A stretch of 62,636 nucleotides of DNA from Alphaproteobacteria bacterium (GTDB taxonomy: Bacteria; Pseudomonadota; Alphaproteobacteria; Reyranellales; Reyranellaceae), in assembly GCA_947474005.1 (NCBI GenBank), contig CANJHI010000010.1, forward strand, positions 1 through 62,636, in the 5' to 3' direction. Under the pieces are notes generated by a model. The model searched no databases. It worked only from the letters and a program-made list of their open reading frames with translations, and was not told where the DNA came from. Of this stretch, positions 46,234 to 54,809 are shown piece by piece; position 1 is the stretch's first letter, and the number at the start of each line of letters is the position of its first letter. Position numbers and translations under genes: made by a program.

Positions 46234-47031
46234 TCAGCGTCCCGTGAAATTGGCGGGCCGCTTGGCGAGGAAGGCCGCCACGCCTTCCTTGAAATCCTCG
46301 CTGCGGCCGAGCTCGCGCTGGGCGTCGCGCTCGAGGTCGAGCTGCTGGTCGAGCGTGTTGGTGCCGGCGCGGTTCATGGCGTCCTTGATGGCGGCATAGG
46401 AACGCGTCGGGCCCGCGGCGAGTTTTTGGGCAACCTTGGTCGCTTCATCCATCAGGGCCGTGTCGTCGACCACTTGCCAGACCATGCCCATGCGTTCGGC
46501 CTCCTCGGCCGGCACCGAGGTGCCCAGCATGGCGAGCGCCCGGGCGCGGGCGTCACCCACGGTGTGCGGCAGGAACCAGGTGCCGCCGAGATCGGGGATC
46601 AGCGAGATACGTACGAACGCCTGGTCGAAGCGGGCCGAGCGCGCCGCCATGACGATGTCGCAGGCGAGCGCCAGATTGGCGCCGCCGCCGGCCGCGACGC
46701 CGTTCACCGCGGCGATCACGGGCTTGGGCAGATCGCGGATGGCGCGGATCATGGGATTGAACAGCCGATCCATGGCGACGCCGAGATCAGGCTTGCCGTC
46801 GGGTCCGACCAGGCCGGGGCCGGAGCCCGCGAGGTCGGCGCCGGCGCAGAAGCCGCGGCCGGTGCCGGTCAGCAGCACCGCCCGCACCGCGGAGTCGTCG
46901 CGAGCGCGGGCGAATTCGCGGATCACGGCCTCGATCAGCGGATGGTTCATGGCATTCAGGCGCTGCGGGCGGTTCAGCGTCAGGGTGAGGACGCCGCTCT
47001 CGAGAGCGGCCAGGATGGGCGTTTCTTCCAT
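46234..47031 (-). CDS. Enoyl-CoA hydratase/isomerase family protein, copy 2
   Basis: Crotonase-fold enzyme of 265 residues, paralogue of the preceding gene. It has GTGRGFCAGADL, VNGVAAGGGANLALACD and ISLIPDLGGTWFLPHTVGD. Here too the second catalytic position is Asp/Leu-like, as in PaaG-type isomerases. The start ATG at 47031 is selected because the upstream part of the frame is arginine-rich shadow. 19 bases separate it from copy 1; probably one operon. Confidence 0.92.
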   Translation of the reverse strand: MEETPILAALESGVLTLTLNRPQRLNAMNHPLIEAVIREFARARDDSAVRAVLLTGTGRGFCAGADLAGSGPGLVGPDGKPDLGVAMDRLFNPMIRAIRDLPKPVIAAVNGVAAGGGANLALACDIVMAARSARFDQAFVRISLIPDLGGTWFLPHTVGDARARALAMLGTSVPAEEAERMGMVWQVVDDTALMDEATKVAQKLAAGPTRSYAAIKDAMNRAGTNTLDQQLDLERDAQRELGRSEDFKEGVAAFLAKRPANFTGR

Positions 47032-47122
47032 GAGGCCAGACTGGCATGCGCCCCACCTCACGCCAACCCGCGCCAACCGGTCGCGTCGCAGGGCGGCACG
47101 GCGTCCCGTATGTCCAAGGACG

Positions 47123-47569
47123 ATGGCCAGCATCCTGATCCTGGTCGGCACCGAATCGGGCAACGCCCAGATGGTGGCCGACGCGCTGCAGCCGGTGCTG
47201 AAGGGCGCCGGTCACGCGGTCAACGTGAGCGACGCGGCCGCCAGCGCCGCCGACTTCCTCGGCAACGACGTGCTGCTGGTGGTCTGCGCCACGCACGGCG
47301 CAGGCGACATCCCGACCAACATCCTGCCGCTGGCCGAGGCGCTGGAACGCGACCATCCCGACCTGTCGGGCCACCGCTACGGCATCATTGCGCTGGGCGA
47401 CATGACCTACCAGGACACGTTCTGCGGCGCCGGCAAGAAGCTCGACGACATCTTCGCCTCGTGCGGCGCCAAGCGCATCGGCGAACGGCTGGAGGTCGAC
47501 GCCTCCGAGCAGCCCCTGCCCGACGAAGAGGCGCTCACCTGGATCGAGGGCTGGAAAACGCTCGTCTGA
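47123..47569 (+). CDS. Flavodoxin-domain protein (MioC-like)
   Basis: A 148-residue FMN-binding electron carrier. The phosphate loop is ILVGTESGNAQMVAD, and the isoalloxazine loops are CATHGAGDIPTN and LGDMTYQDTFCGAGKKLDD. Size and loops match the MioC/short flavodoxin type. The partner reductase is unknown. It is divergent from the enoyl-CoA hydratase operon and convergent with the cyclase gene. Confidence 0.9.
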   Translation: MASILILVGTESGNAQMVADALQPVLKGAGHAVNVSDAAASAADFLGNDVLLVVCATHGAGDIPTNILPLAEALERDHPDLSGHRYGIIALGDMTYQDTFCGAGKKLDDIFASCGAKRIGERLEVDASEQPLPDEEALTWIEGWKTLV

Positions 47570-47575
47570 CCGGAC

Positions 47576-48757
47576 TCAGTCCGGCAGCGTGAAAATCTCG
47601 ACCGGCTTGGGCACGCCGCGCAGGCGGTGGGTTCCCAGCGACTTCATCGGCAGCATGCAGACCTCGTTGAAGTCGGCCGAGGCGCAGACTTGTACGCCGA
47701 GCGCCTTGGTGAGCCCCTCCAGCCGCGACGTGCGATTGACGGCGGAGCCGATGACGGTGAAGTCGAGCCGGTCCTCGGTGCCGACATTGCCGAACGTCAC
47801 CGTTCCGACATGCAGCCCGATGCCGAAGCGCACCGGCTCGGCGCCGCCGGCGGCGCGTGCCTCGTTGGCCGCCTCGATGTCGCCGATCACCTGGCGCGCG
47901 GCGTTCAGCGCATTGGCCGTGACCATGGGCAGGAACAGCGCATCCTCGGCCGGGAAATAGGCCATCACGCCGTCACCGATGAATTTCAGGATCTCGCCAC
48001 CGTGCGCCGACAGCGCGTTGCCGACGAGCTGGAAGTAGTTGTTCAGCAGCTCCAGCACTTCGTTGGGCTGCAGCCTTTCGTTCAGCCCGGTGAAGTCGCG
48101 CAGGTCGGAGAACCACAGCACGGCGCGAATCTCCTGGCCGTCGCCGCGGCGGATCATGCCGTTCAGGATGCGCTGGCCGACTTCGCGCCCGAGATAGGTG
48201 TTGGCCACCGTGTCGGCGATGCTGTGCTCGATGTGCATCTCCGTCACCGCGCCGATCATGTCGATGAGGCGATGGATGTCGTCGATGTCGGCGGCAGAGA
48301 AGCCGCCCTCATGGTCGGTGGCGAAGGTGACGACCGGCATCGGCCGACCATGCGAGATGCGCATGGGAAGCGCGTAGTAGTCGGTGCCGCCGTCGGCGCG
48401 GATCTCGTGCAGCACTTCATGGTTGTTTTCGTCGAGCTCGGCCAGCCGGTAGCGCACCGGCCTCGACTGCTCGCGGGCCTCCTGCATGGGGCTGCCGATA
48501 TAAGCCGGCGTGAACTGGATGCCGTAGCCGCGCGCGATCGCCTGCACCGGCTCGCCGCGCCGCCACATGAAGCCCATCGCCTGGAGCTGCGGATGGATGA
48601 GCTGCAGGCCGATGTAGAAGCGCCATACCGGCAGACCGGCCTCCACCACGCGGCTCATCAACTGTGCGATGAATTCGACCGGCGTCGTGATCAGGCGGCC
48701 GTCACGGACGAGCCAGTCCGCGACCGGGGCCAGCCGGTCGGGCGCGGGGACGGCCAC
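47576..48757 (-). CDS. Class III adenylate/guanylate cyclase
   Basis: A 393-residue protein. The C-terminal part (about residues 200-390) is a class III cyclase domain: AVLWFSDLRDFTGLNE with the first metal Asp, GGEILKFIGDGVMAYFP with the second, and FGIGLHVGTVTFGNVG plus VIGSAVNRTSRLEGL. The N-terminal half is a sensory region without transmembrane helix, with the GFMWRRGEP and YYALPMRISHG features seen in other alphaproteobacterial cyclases of this type. The product is probably cAMP. It starts 14 bases behind the SDR gene. Confidence 0.92.
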   Translation of the reverse strand: MAVPAPDRLAPVADWLVRDGRLITTPVEFIAQLMSRVVEAGLPVWRFYIGLQLIHPQLQAMGFMWRRGEPVQAIARGYGIQFTPAYIGSPMQEAREQSRPVRYRLAELDENNHEVLHEIRADGGTDYYALPMRISHGRPMPVVTFATDHEGGFSAADIDDIHRLIDMIGAVTEMHIEHSIADTVANTYLGREVGQRILNGMIRRGDGQEIRAVLWFSDLRDFTGLNERLQPNEVLELLNNYFQLVGNALSAHGGEILKFIGDGVMAYFPAEDALFLPMVTANALNAARQVIGDIEAANEARAAGGAEPVRFGIGLHVGTVTFGNVGTEDRLDFTVIGSAVNRTSRLEGLTKALGVQVCASADFNEVCMLPMKSLGTHRLRGVPKPVEIFTLPD

Positions 48758-48771
48758 GGGAACGGTCGCGT

Positions 48772-49665
48772 TCAGGAGCCCACCACGGCGGCGACTTCCT
48801 CGCCGGAGGTGCGGAACACGCGGCTGGCCGAAACGTCGGCGATCTTCTCGATGTTGTCGGCGACATCCTCGAGCGTGGGCGCGCGGCCGATGATGCGCAC
48901 GCCCTCGGCCTCGCGATACTCGATGCGCGCGAAGGTGCCGGCGCCGGCGCTCCAGATGTCACCGGTGCGCTGGCACTGCTCGCTGCAGAGATAAGCCACC
49001 ATCGGCGAGACGAACTCGGGCCTGAGCTTGTCCAGCACTTCCGGCGTCATCAGGCTCTCGGTCATGCGCGTGGCGGCCACGGGGGCCAGCGCATTGATGA
49101 AGATGTTGTACTTCTGGCCTTCGAGGCGCAGCGCATTCATGAAGCCCACGACGGCGAGCTTGGCACCGCCGTAGTTCGCCTGGCCGAAGGTGCCGTAGAT
49201 GCCCGAGTTCGACGAGGTGACAACGACGCGGCCATAGGCCTTGGCGCGCAGGATAGGCCAGGCGGCATGCGTTACATAGGCGGTGCCCTGGAAATGCACT
49301 TTTACGACGAAGTCGAAATCCTCGGTCGTCATATTGTGGAAGGTCTTGTCGCGCAGCACGCCGGCATTGTTGACCACGATGTCGACCGTGCCAAAGGAAT
49401 CGACTGCGGTCTTGACGATGTTCGCGGCGCTCTTCGGATCGGCCACCGAATCGTAGTTAGGCACGGCCTGGCCGCCGGCCGCCTTGATCTCATCCACCAC
49501 CTTGTCGGCCGCAGCGTGATTGCCACCTTTACCATCCACCGCACCACCCGGATCGTTCACCACGACCTTGGCGCCGCGGCTCGCGAGCAGCAGCGCATGC
49601 GCGCGGCCGAGTCCGTTGCCGGCGCCGGTGACGATGGCGACGCGATTGTCGAAGCGGATAGTCAT
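48772..49665 (-). CDS. SDR-family oxidoreductase (3-hydroxyacyl-CoA dehydrogenase-like)
   Basis: Short-chain dehydrogenase of 297 residues. NAD-binding TGAGNGLGRAHALLLA, NNAGVLRD, and the catalytic SSNSGIYG ... Tyr-x3-Lys in NYGGAKLAVVG. The AHALLLASRGAKVVVNDPGG start is characteristic of the peroxisomal multifunctional-enzyme type 2 dehydrogenase domain, which oxidises 3-hydroxyacyl-CoA. Strong ribosome-binding site GGGGGAGA before ATG 49665. With the thiolase upstream it fits beta-oxidation of branched or sterol-like acyl chains. Confidence 0.92.
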   Translation of the reverse strand: MTIRFDNRVAIVTGAGNGLGRAHALLLASRGAKVVVNDPGGAVDGKGGNHAAADKVVDEIKAAGGQAVPNYDSVADPKSAANIVKTAVDSFGTVDIVVNNAGVLRDKTFHNMTTEDFDFVVKVHFQGTAYVTHAAWPILRAKAYGRVVVTSSNSGIYGTFGQANYGGAKLAVVGFMNALRLEGQKYNIFINALAPVAATRMTESLMTPEVLDKLRPEFVSPMVAYLCSEQCQRTGDIWSAGAGTFARIEYREAEGVRIIGRAPTLEDVADNIEKIADVSASRVFRTSGEEVAAVVGS

Positions 49666-49724
49666 TCTGTTGTCTCCCCCGAATTCATTGCCGGAGACAC
49701 CATGTTGGATGTTCGGTCGCGGTT

Positions 49725-50975
49725 TCAAGTCCGCTGTAGAATCACTACCGATGCCACGGCTTCTTCCATGCCGATCACGCCGCCGCCGTTCTCGGCGAGT
49801 GCAACTTCCGCGCCCTCGACCTGGCGCGGGCCGGCCTCGCCGCGCAATTGCGTCGCGAGTTCGGCGAGCATCGAAAGTCCCGTCGCGCCGACGGGATGGC
49901 CCTTCGACACGAGACCGCCCGATGTGTTGACCGGCAGCTTGCCGCCGGGGCCGGTGGCGCCGGAGCCCACGAACTTGCCGCCCTCGCCCTCGGGGCAGAA
50001 GCGCAGCATCTCGCACTGGTAGATCTCGCAGAAGCTGGTGGCGTCGTGCACCTCGGCCACATCGATATCCTCGGGCCCCAACCCTGCCATCTTATAGGCC
50101 TTGTCGGCGGCGGCGCGGGTCAGGCCGGGCTGGTCGAGTTCGCGGTACATGCCGCCGGAGAAGCCGACGCCGGCAATCCTGATGGCACGCGCCTGCACGT
50201 CTTTCGGCAGCTTCTCCAGATACTCTTTCGAGCACAGCAGGGACGCCGCCGCACCATCGCCGATCGGTGCACACATGGCGCGGGTCAGCGGATACGACAC
50301 CGGCCGGTCCTGCAGCACCGATTCGGTCGTCATCTGGAAACGGTACTGCGCCTTTTCGTTGAGCGCGCCGTAGTTGTGGTTCTTGGCAGCGCCTGTGGCG
50401 ATCTGCTCCTGCGTGGTGCCGTACTTCCACATGTGCCACTTGGCCTGCATGGCGTAGGTGTCCATGAAAATGGTGCGGTCGGGGCCGGTCTCGAACCTCG
50501 AGCCGATCATGGTGCCGACCTTGTTCATCTCCTCGAGCAGCCGATCGTGCTGGCTGGTGATGTAGCCCTGGTTGAACAGACCCGCCGTACGCTCGGGCGC
50601 ATCGGGGCTGAAAAGCTTTTCGATGCCGATACAGAAGGAAAGTTCGTGCGTGCCTGCCAGCACATCCTTCCAGGCGCCCATGAAGGCGGTCGAGGCAGTG
50701 GCACAGGCGTTCTCGACGTTGAACATCGGCACGCGCTCGGGAAACAGCCCCTCCTCGACCAGCGGCTGGAACAACGCCTGGGCGCGGATCGAATTCTGAC
50801 CCCAGAAGCCCATGCCGCAGTTGCCCATCCAGCCCGCCTCGATATCGGCGCCGGTCTTCAGGCCGGCATCCGAAAGCGCCCCGAGATAGGCCTCGCGCGC
50901 GAGATCGCCGAAGCTCATGCCCGGATGTTTCTTGAAGGCCGTGGTGTAGGCGCCGATGATATAGACGTCGCGCAT
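49725..50975 (-). CDS. Thiolase, SCP-x/acetyl-CoA acetyltransferase-like
   Basis: A 416-residue thiolase-superfamily protein. Catalytic Cys is in FNVENACATASTAF and His in VSKGHPVGATGLSM; AEVHDATSFCEIYQCE and ENGGGVIG complete the site. This subgroup includes SCP-x thiolases acting on bulky or branched 3-ketoacyl-CoA. It is followed on the same strand by the SDR gene, which would make its substrate, so the two form a beta-oxidation pair. Confidence 0.92.
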   Translation of the reverse strand: MRDVYIIGAYTTAFKKHPGMSFGDLAREAYLGALSDAGLKTGADIEAGWMGNCGMGFWGQNSIRAQALFQPLVEEGLFPERVPMFNVENACATASTAFMGAWKDVLAGTHELSFCIGIEKLFSPDAPERTAGLFNQGYITSQHDRLLEEMNKVGTMIGSRFETGPDRTIFMDTYAMQAKWHMWKYGTTQEQIATGAAKNHNYGALNEKAQYRFQMTTESVLQDRPVSYPLTRAMCAPIGDGAAASLLCSKEYLEKLPKDVQARAIRIAGVGFSGGMYRELDQPGLTRAAADKAYKMAGLGPEDIDVAEVHDATSFCEIYQCEMLRFCPEGEGGKFVGSGATGPGGKLPVNTSGGLVSKGHPVGATGLSMLAELATQLRGEAGPRQVEGAEVALAENGGGVIGMEEAVASVVILQRT

Positions 50976-51046
50976 GGCAGCGATTCCTCAGTTTGGCTTT
51001 CCGGTCATTTGAGCGTATCCAACCGCCCTGCGCTAGGAGAACGAAC

Positions 51047-52450
51047 ATGGCCGCAACGGCCCCTGCAAGAGCCCCCAACGTCGACAGCACCATCGCCGAG
51101 CTGAAGAAGCTTTATGGCGACCGCCTCAGCACCGCGCACGCCGTGCGCGAGCAGCACGGCAAGGACATTTCGTACCACGAAGCCCACCTGCCCGACGCCG
51201 TGGTCTTCGCCGAATCGGCCGAGGAAGTGCAGGAGATCGTAAAACTCTGCGCGCGCCTGAAGACGCCGATCATCGCCTTCGGCACCGGCACCTCGCTGGA
51301 AGGCCACATCAGCGCGCCCAACGGCGGCATTTCGCTCGACGTCAGCCGCATGAACCGCGTGCTGCAGGTGAACGAGGCCGACCTCGACGTGGTCGTGCAG
51401 CCCGGCGTCACGCGCAAGCAGCTCAACGAATACATCCGCGCAACGGGGCTTTTCTTTCCGATCGATCCCGGCGCCGACGCCTCGATCGGCGGCATGGCGA
51501 GCACGCGCGCCTCGGGCACCAACGCGGTGCGCTACGGCACCATGCGCGAGAACGTGCTGTCGCTGCAGGTCGTGACCGCCGACGGCCGCCTGATGCGGCT
51601 GGGCGGCCGCGCGCGCAAGTCGAGCGCGGGCTATGACCTGGTGAAGCTGTTCGTCGGCTCGGAAGGCACGCTGGGTGTCATCACCGAGGTGACGCTGCGT
51701 CTCTACGGCATCCCCGAATCGATGGTCGCCGCGACCTGCGCCTTCGACAGCCTGGAGGGCGCGGTCAACGCGGTGATCCAGACCATCCAGTCCGGCATCC
51801 CGGTGGCGCGCATCGAGTTGATGGACACCGAGACGGTCGACACGGTGAACAAGTATTCCAAGCTCACCCTGCCCAACAAGAACCTGCTGCTGCTGGAATT
51901 CCACGGCACCGAGGCCGGCACCAAGGAGCAGGCCGAGATGGTGCAGGCGATCGCCGCCGATCACGGCGGCGGCGACTTCGCCTGGACCAGCCAGGCCGAG
52001 GAACGCAGCAAGATGTGGCAGGGCCGCCACGACGCCGCCTGGGCCGCCAAGGCCTCCAAGCCCGGCTGGGGCATGTGGGCGACCGACGTGTGCGTGCCGA
52101 TCTCCAACCTCGCCGAATGCATCCTCGAGACGCAGAAGGATATCGTGGCGAACGGGCTCTACGCCCCCATCGTGGGCCATGTCGGCGACGGCAACTTCCA
52201 TCTCACCATGATGGTGAACCCCGACGACCCGACCTACCTGAAGCGGGCCGAAGGCCTCAATGACCGCATGATCGCCCGCGCGCAGCACCTCGGCGGCACC
52301 TGCACCGGCGAGCACGGCGTCGGCATCGGCAAGATCAAGTACCTCTACAAGGAGCACGGCGAGGCGATGTCGCTGATGCGCTCGATCAAGAAGGCGCTCG
52401 ACCCTGACAACATCATGAACCCGGGCAAGATCATCGGGCCGATCAATTAG
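51047..52450 (+). CDS. FAD-linked oxidase, D-lactate dehydrogenase/glycolate oxidase (GlcD) type
   Basis: Flavoprotein of 467 residues. N-terminal FAD_binding_4 domain (IIAFGTGTSLEGHISAPNGGISLDVSRM split here as conserved block near residues 75-105, with TRASGTNAVRYGTMRENVL and GSEGTLGVIT), C-terminal FAD-oxidase domain (VGHVGDGNFHLTMM, GTCTGEHGVGIGK). These match cytochrome-type D-lactate dehydrogenase (DLD) and GlcD. No GlcE/GlcF partners are adjacent, so D-lactate or another D-2-hydroxyacid is the better guess. ATG 51047 has TAGGAGAA upstream. Followed by a palindrome and a terminator. Confidence 0.92.
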   Translation: MAATAPARAPNVDSTIAELKKLYGDRLSTAHAVREQHGKDISYHEAHLPDAVVFAESAEEVQEIVKLCARLKTPIIAFGTGTSLEGHISAPNGGISLDVSRMNRVLQVNEADLDVVVQPGVTRKQLNEYIRATGLFFPIDPGADASIGGMASTRASGTNAVRYGTMRENVLSLQVVTADGRLMRLGGRARKSSAGYDLVKLFVGSEGTLGVITEVTLRLYGIPESMVAATCAFDSLEGAVNAVIQTIQSGIPVARIELMDTETVDTVNKYSKLTLPNKNLLLLEFHGTEAGTKEQAEMVQAIAADHGGGDFAWTSQAEERSKMWQGRHDAAWAAKASKPGWGMWATDVCVPISNLAECILETQKDIVANGLYAPIVGHVGDGNFHLTMMVNPDDPTYLKRAEGLNDRMIARAQHLGGTCTGEHGVGIGKIKYLYKEHGEAMSLMRSIKKALDPDNIMNPGKIIGPIN

Positions 52451-52455
52451 TCATC

Positions 52456-52514
52456 GGACCGCGGGTCTCCAGGCCCGCATCATGATCATGAGCGGGCCTG
52501 GAGGCCCGCGGTCC
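52456..52514. repeat. 23-bp inverted repeat (ATGAGC...GCGGTCC family)
   Basis: Arms 52456-52478 and 52492-52514 pair with one G-T type mismatch. The right arm reads ATGAGC from 52489, then GGGCC-TGGA-GGCCC, then GCGGTCC. It is followed by AAAAAA and lies six bases after the GlcD-like stop codon. Confidence 0.85.
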
Positions 52515-52522
52515 AAAAAAGC

Positions 52523-52549
52523 AAAGGGCCGGCGAATGCCGGCCCTTTT
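52523..52549. terminator. Bidirectional intrinsic terminator
   Basis: AAAGGGCCGGC-GAAT-GCCGGCCCTTT: an 11-bp perfect stem with A3 on one side and T4 on the other. It serves the GlcD-like gene (+) and the RidA gene (-), which converge here. Confidence 0.88.
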
Positions 52550-52568
52550 CCGTTGAAGCAGGTGTGCC

Positions 52569-52916
52569 TTACTTGGCCGCCTGGATCATGATCTCGACCT
52601 TGAGGCCAGGTGCTGCGAGCTTGGCCTCGACGGTGGCGCGGGCCGGCGCGTTGCCGGGCGACACCCAGGCGTCCCACACTTCGTTCATCTGGCTCCAGGT
52701 CGAAATGTCGGTCAGCCAGATGTTGGCCGAGAGCACCTTCGATTTGTCGGTGCCGGCTTCCTTGAGGAACTTGTCGACCTTGTCGAGGATCTGCTTGGTC
52801 TGCACCTTCACGTCGGCCTTGGGGTCGTCGGCGGTGAGGCCGGCCAGGTAGACCGTGTTGCCATGAACCACCGCGCTCGACATGCGGGCACCGGCGTTGA
52901 TACGTGTAACACTCAT
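52569..52916 (-). CDS. RidA family protein, copy 1
   Basis: A 115-residue RidA/YjgF/YER057c protein; the family hydrolyses reactive enamines/imines formed by PLP enzymes, or acts in catabolic pathways. NAGARMSSAVVHGNTVYLAG opens the fold and GNAPARATVEAKLAAPGLKVEI closes it with the catalytic Arg in PARATVE. In place of the RidA DFxxVNxVY segment it has KVLSANIWLTDISTWSQMNEVWDAWV, typical of the Rid subgroups in catabolic operons. Its paralogue lies 46 bases upstream. Confidence 0.92.
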   Translation of the reverse strand: MSVTRINAGARMSSAVVHGNTVYLAGLTADDPKADVKVQTKQILDKVDKFLKEAGTDKSKVLSANIWLTDISTWSQMNEVWDAWVSPGNAPARATVEAKLAAPGLKVEIMIQAAK

Positions 52917-52962
52917 AGTCTTTCTCCTCCTTGGGAACTCGCGGACGGGACCTTAGCAGAGC

Positions 52963-53313
52963 CTAGATCGCCGCGACGACCATGATTTCGACCTTGATGT
53001 TGGGGTCGGCCAAGTGGGCCTCGACCGTGGCACGGGCCGGCGTCTGGCCGGGCACGACCCAGGCGTCCCAAACTTTATTCATGGCGGCAAAATCAGAAAT
53101 ATCGGCCAGCCAGATCACCGCGCTCAGGATCCTGGTCTTGTCACTGCGGCCCTTGGCGAGCAGCGAGTCGATCTCCGCCAACGCCTGCTGCACCTGACCC
53201 GTGATATCGAGCGAGGTATCCTCGGGAATCATGCCTGCGCAATAAATACGGCCGTCGTGGACAGTCGCCTCGCTCATGCGCGGCCCGGGATCGATGTAAG
53301 TGATGTCGCTCAT
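52963..53313 (-). CDS. RidA family protein, copy 2
   Basis: A 116-residue paralogue of the neighbouring gene: SDITYIDPGPRMSEATVHDG at the N-terminus, ILSAVIWLADISDFAAMNKVWDAWV in the middle and TPARATVEAHLADPNIKVEI with the active-site Arg. The ATG at 53313 is chosen; the longer frame overlaps the divergent CoA-transferase upstream region. The pair is a tandem duplication, and the intact active sites suggest that both are used. Confidence 0.9.
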   Translation of the reverse strand: MSDITYIDPGPRMSEATVHDGRIYCAGMIPEDTSLDITGQVQQALAEIDSLLAKGRSDKTRILSAVIWLADISDFAAMNKVWDAWVVPGQTPARATVEAHLADPNIKVEIMVVAAI

Positions 53314-53443
53314 GCCGGGACCTAGAGCACATTCTGCCCGCGCGCACGAGCCCCTTTCGCTTCGCACAACGGTATGCGGTTCCGTTCTCCCCGAACCGGC
53401 CATTCGGGCTAAAGTCACGGCCGCACATGCGGAGAAACCAGCC

Positions 53444-54667
53444 ATGACCATCAGCCGCCCGCCCATTCAGCGGCCTCTGGACGGGATGCTCGTCCTCGAT
53501 CTGGGGCAGATCTACAACGGCCCCTACTGCGGACTGCAGCTCGGCTTCATGGGCGCCCGGGTGCTCAAGATCGAGCCGCCGGAAGGCGATGTCGTGCGTC
53601 GCCGCAAGCGCGACGTCGAGCCCTATCCGCTGGTCATGCTGAACTCCAACAAGGAGTCGGTGGTGCTGGACCTCAAGCAACCCCGCGGCAAGGAGATCTT
53701 CCTTGAGCTGGTCGCCCAGGCCGATGTGCTGATCGAGAATTTCGCCGCGGGCGTGATGGACCGCCTCGGCATCGGCTGGGAGGTGCTGAGCAAGCTTAAT
53801 CCGCGCCTGGTCTATGGCGGCAGCTCGGGCTTCGGCCTCGACGGGCCCTATCGCGACCTTCCCGCCATGGACGTCACCGTCCAGGCGATGAGCGGCATTA
53901 CCAACGCCACCGGCGATGCCGACGGACCGCCAACCAAGGCGGGTGCGGCGGTCTGCGACTTCCTCGCGGGCATCCATCTCTGCGCCGGCATTCTGGGGGC
54001 GCTGGTGCAACGCGAGCGGACCGGCAAGGGTCAGCGGGTCGAGGTGGCCATGCATGAAGCGGCGGTAACGTCGCTCGCCTCGGCCATGGGCGCCGTCATG
54101 GACGGCGATACCAACGTGCCGGACCGCACGGGCAACAGGCATCCGGCGCTGGCCATGGCGCCGTACAACACCTACCCGTGCGCCGACGGCTACGTGGCGA
54201 TCTTCACCGCCGCCGAACGGCACTGGCATTCGATGTGCCGGATGCTGGGTCGTCCCGAGCTGCTCGAGGACCCCGAGCTGTCGAGCACGATAGGTCGCGC
54301 CAAGCGCATGGCAGAGGTGGACGACATCGTGTCGGCCTGGACGCTGACGCGCACGAAGGCTGAAGTGCTGAAGCTCCTCAACGAGGCGCACGTGCCTTGC
54401 GCGCCAGTGAAGACGGCGCGCGAGGTGTCGACCGATCCCCATCTCGAGGCCCGCGGCTTCTGGGTCGATATAAACCATCCGCGCCGCGGCAAGACTCGCG
54501 TGCCGATCTCGGCAATCCGGCTCCATACCGGCGGTAAGTCGGAGATCCGCATGCCTGCGCCCACGCTGGGACAGCACACGGACGCGGTGCTGGGCGAATT
54601 GCTGGGCATCAAAGCAGACGAACTCGCGAAGCTGCGGGCTGACAAAGTCACCAAGCCGGTGACGTAA
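53444..54667 (+). CDS. CaiB/BaiF (class III) CoA-transferase
   Basis: Family III CoA-transferase of 407 residues. LDGMLVLDLGQIYNGPYCGLQLGFMGARVLKIEPPEGD is the first block (given here only as the family region of residues 12-50), then ADVLIENFAAGVMDRLG and the catalytic Asp in GAAVCDFLAGIH. Ribosome-binding site CGGAGAAA before ATG 53444. It is divergent from the RidA pair. It is only distantly like the transferase at 9339-10532, so it is not a recent copy. Substrate acid unknown. Confidence 0.9.
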   Translation: MTISRPPIQRPLDGMLVLDLGQIYNGPYCGLQLGFMGARVLKIEPPEGDVVRRRKRDVEPYPLVMLNSNKESVVLDLKQPRGKEIFLELVAQADVLIENFAAGVMDRLGIGWEVLSKLNPRLVYGGSSGFGLDGPYRDLPAMDVTVQAMSGITNATGDADGPPTKAGAAVCDFLAGIHLCAGILGALVQRERTGKGQRVEVAMHEAAVTSLASAMGAVMDGDTNVPDRTGNRHPALAMAPYNTYPCADGYVAIFTAAERHWHSMCRMLGRPELLEDPELSSTIGRAKRMAEVDDIVSAWTLTRTKAEVLKLLNEAHVPCAPVKTAREVSTDPHLEARGFWVDINHPRRGKTRVPISAIRLHTGGKSEIRMPAPTLGQHTDAVLGELLGIKADELAKLRADKVTKPVT

Positions 54668-54689
54668 AAGAAGAAGGCGTAGGTCTCGC

Positions 54690-54807
54690 ACAACCTCATC
54701 CTGAGGAGCCGCACGAAGCGCGGCGTCTCGAAGGATGAGCTGCAGGCAAGGTGCTCGGTCCCATCCTTCGAGACGCGCCCTCCGGGCGCTCCTCAGGATG
54801 AGGTTGT
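54690..54807. repeat. Compound palindromic repeat between convergent genes
   Basis: Outer arms 54690-54709 and 54788-54807 are exact complements (core CCTCATCCTGAGGAGC), and inner arms 54723-54737 and 54762-54776 (GCGTCTCGAAGGATG) pair as well. The element can form one long interrupted stem of about 118 bases. Repeats with this consensus are frequent in alphaproteobacterial intergenic DNA. Confidence 0.85.
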
Positions 54808-54809
54808 CG

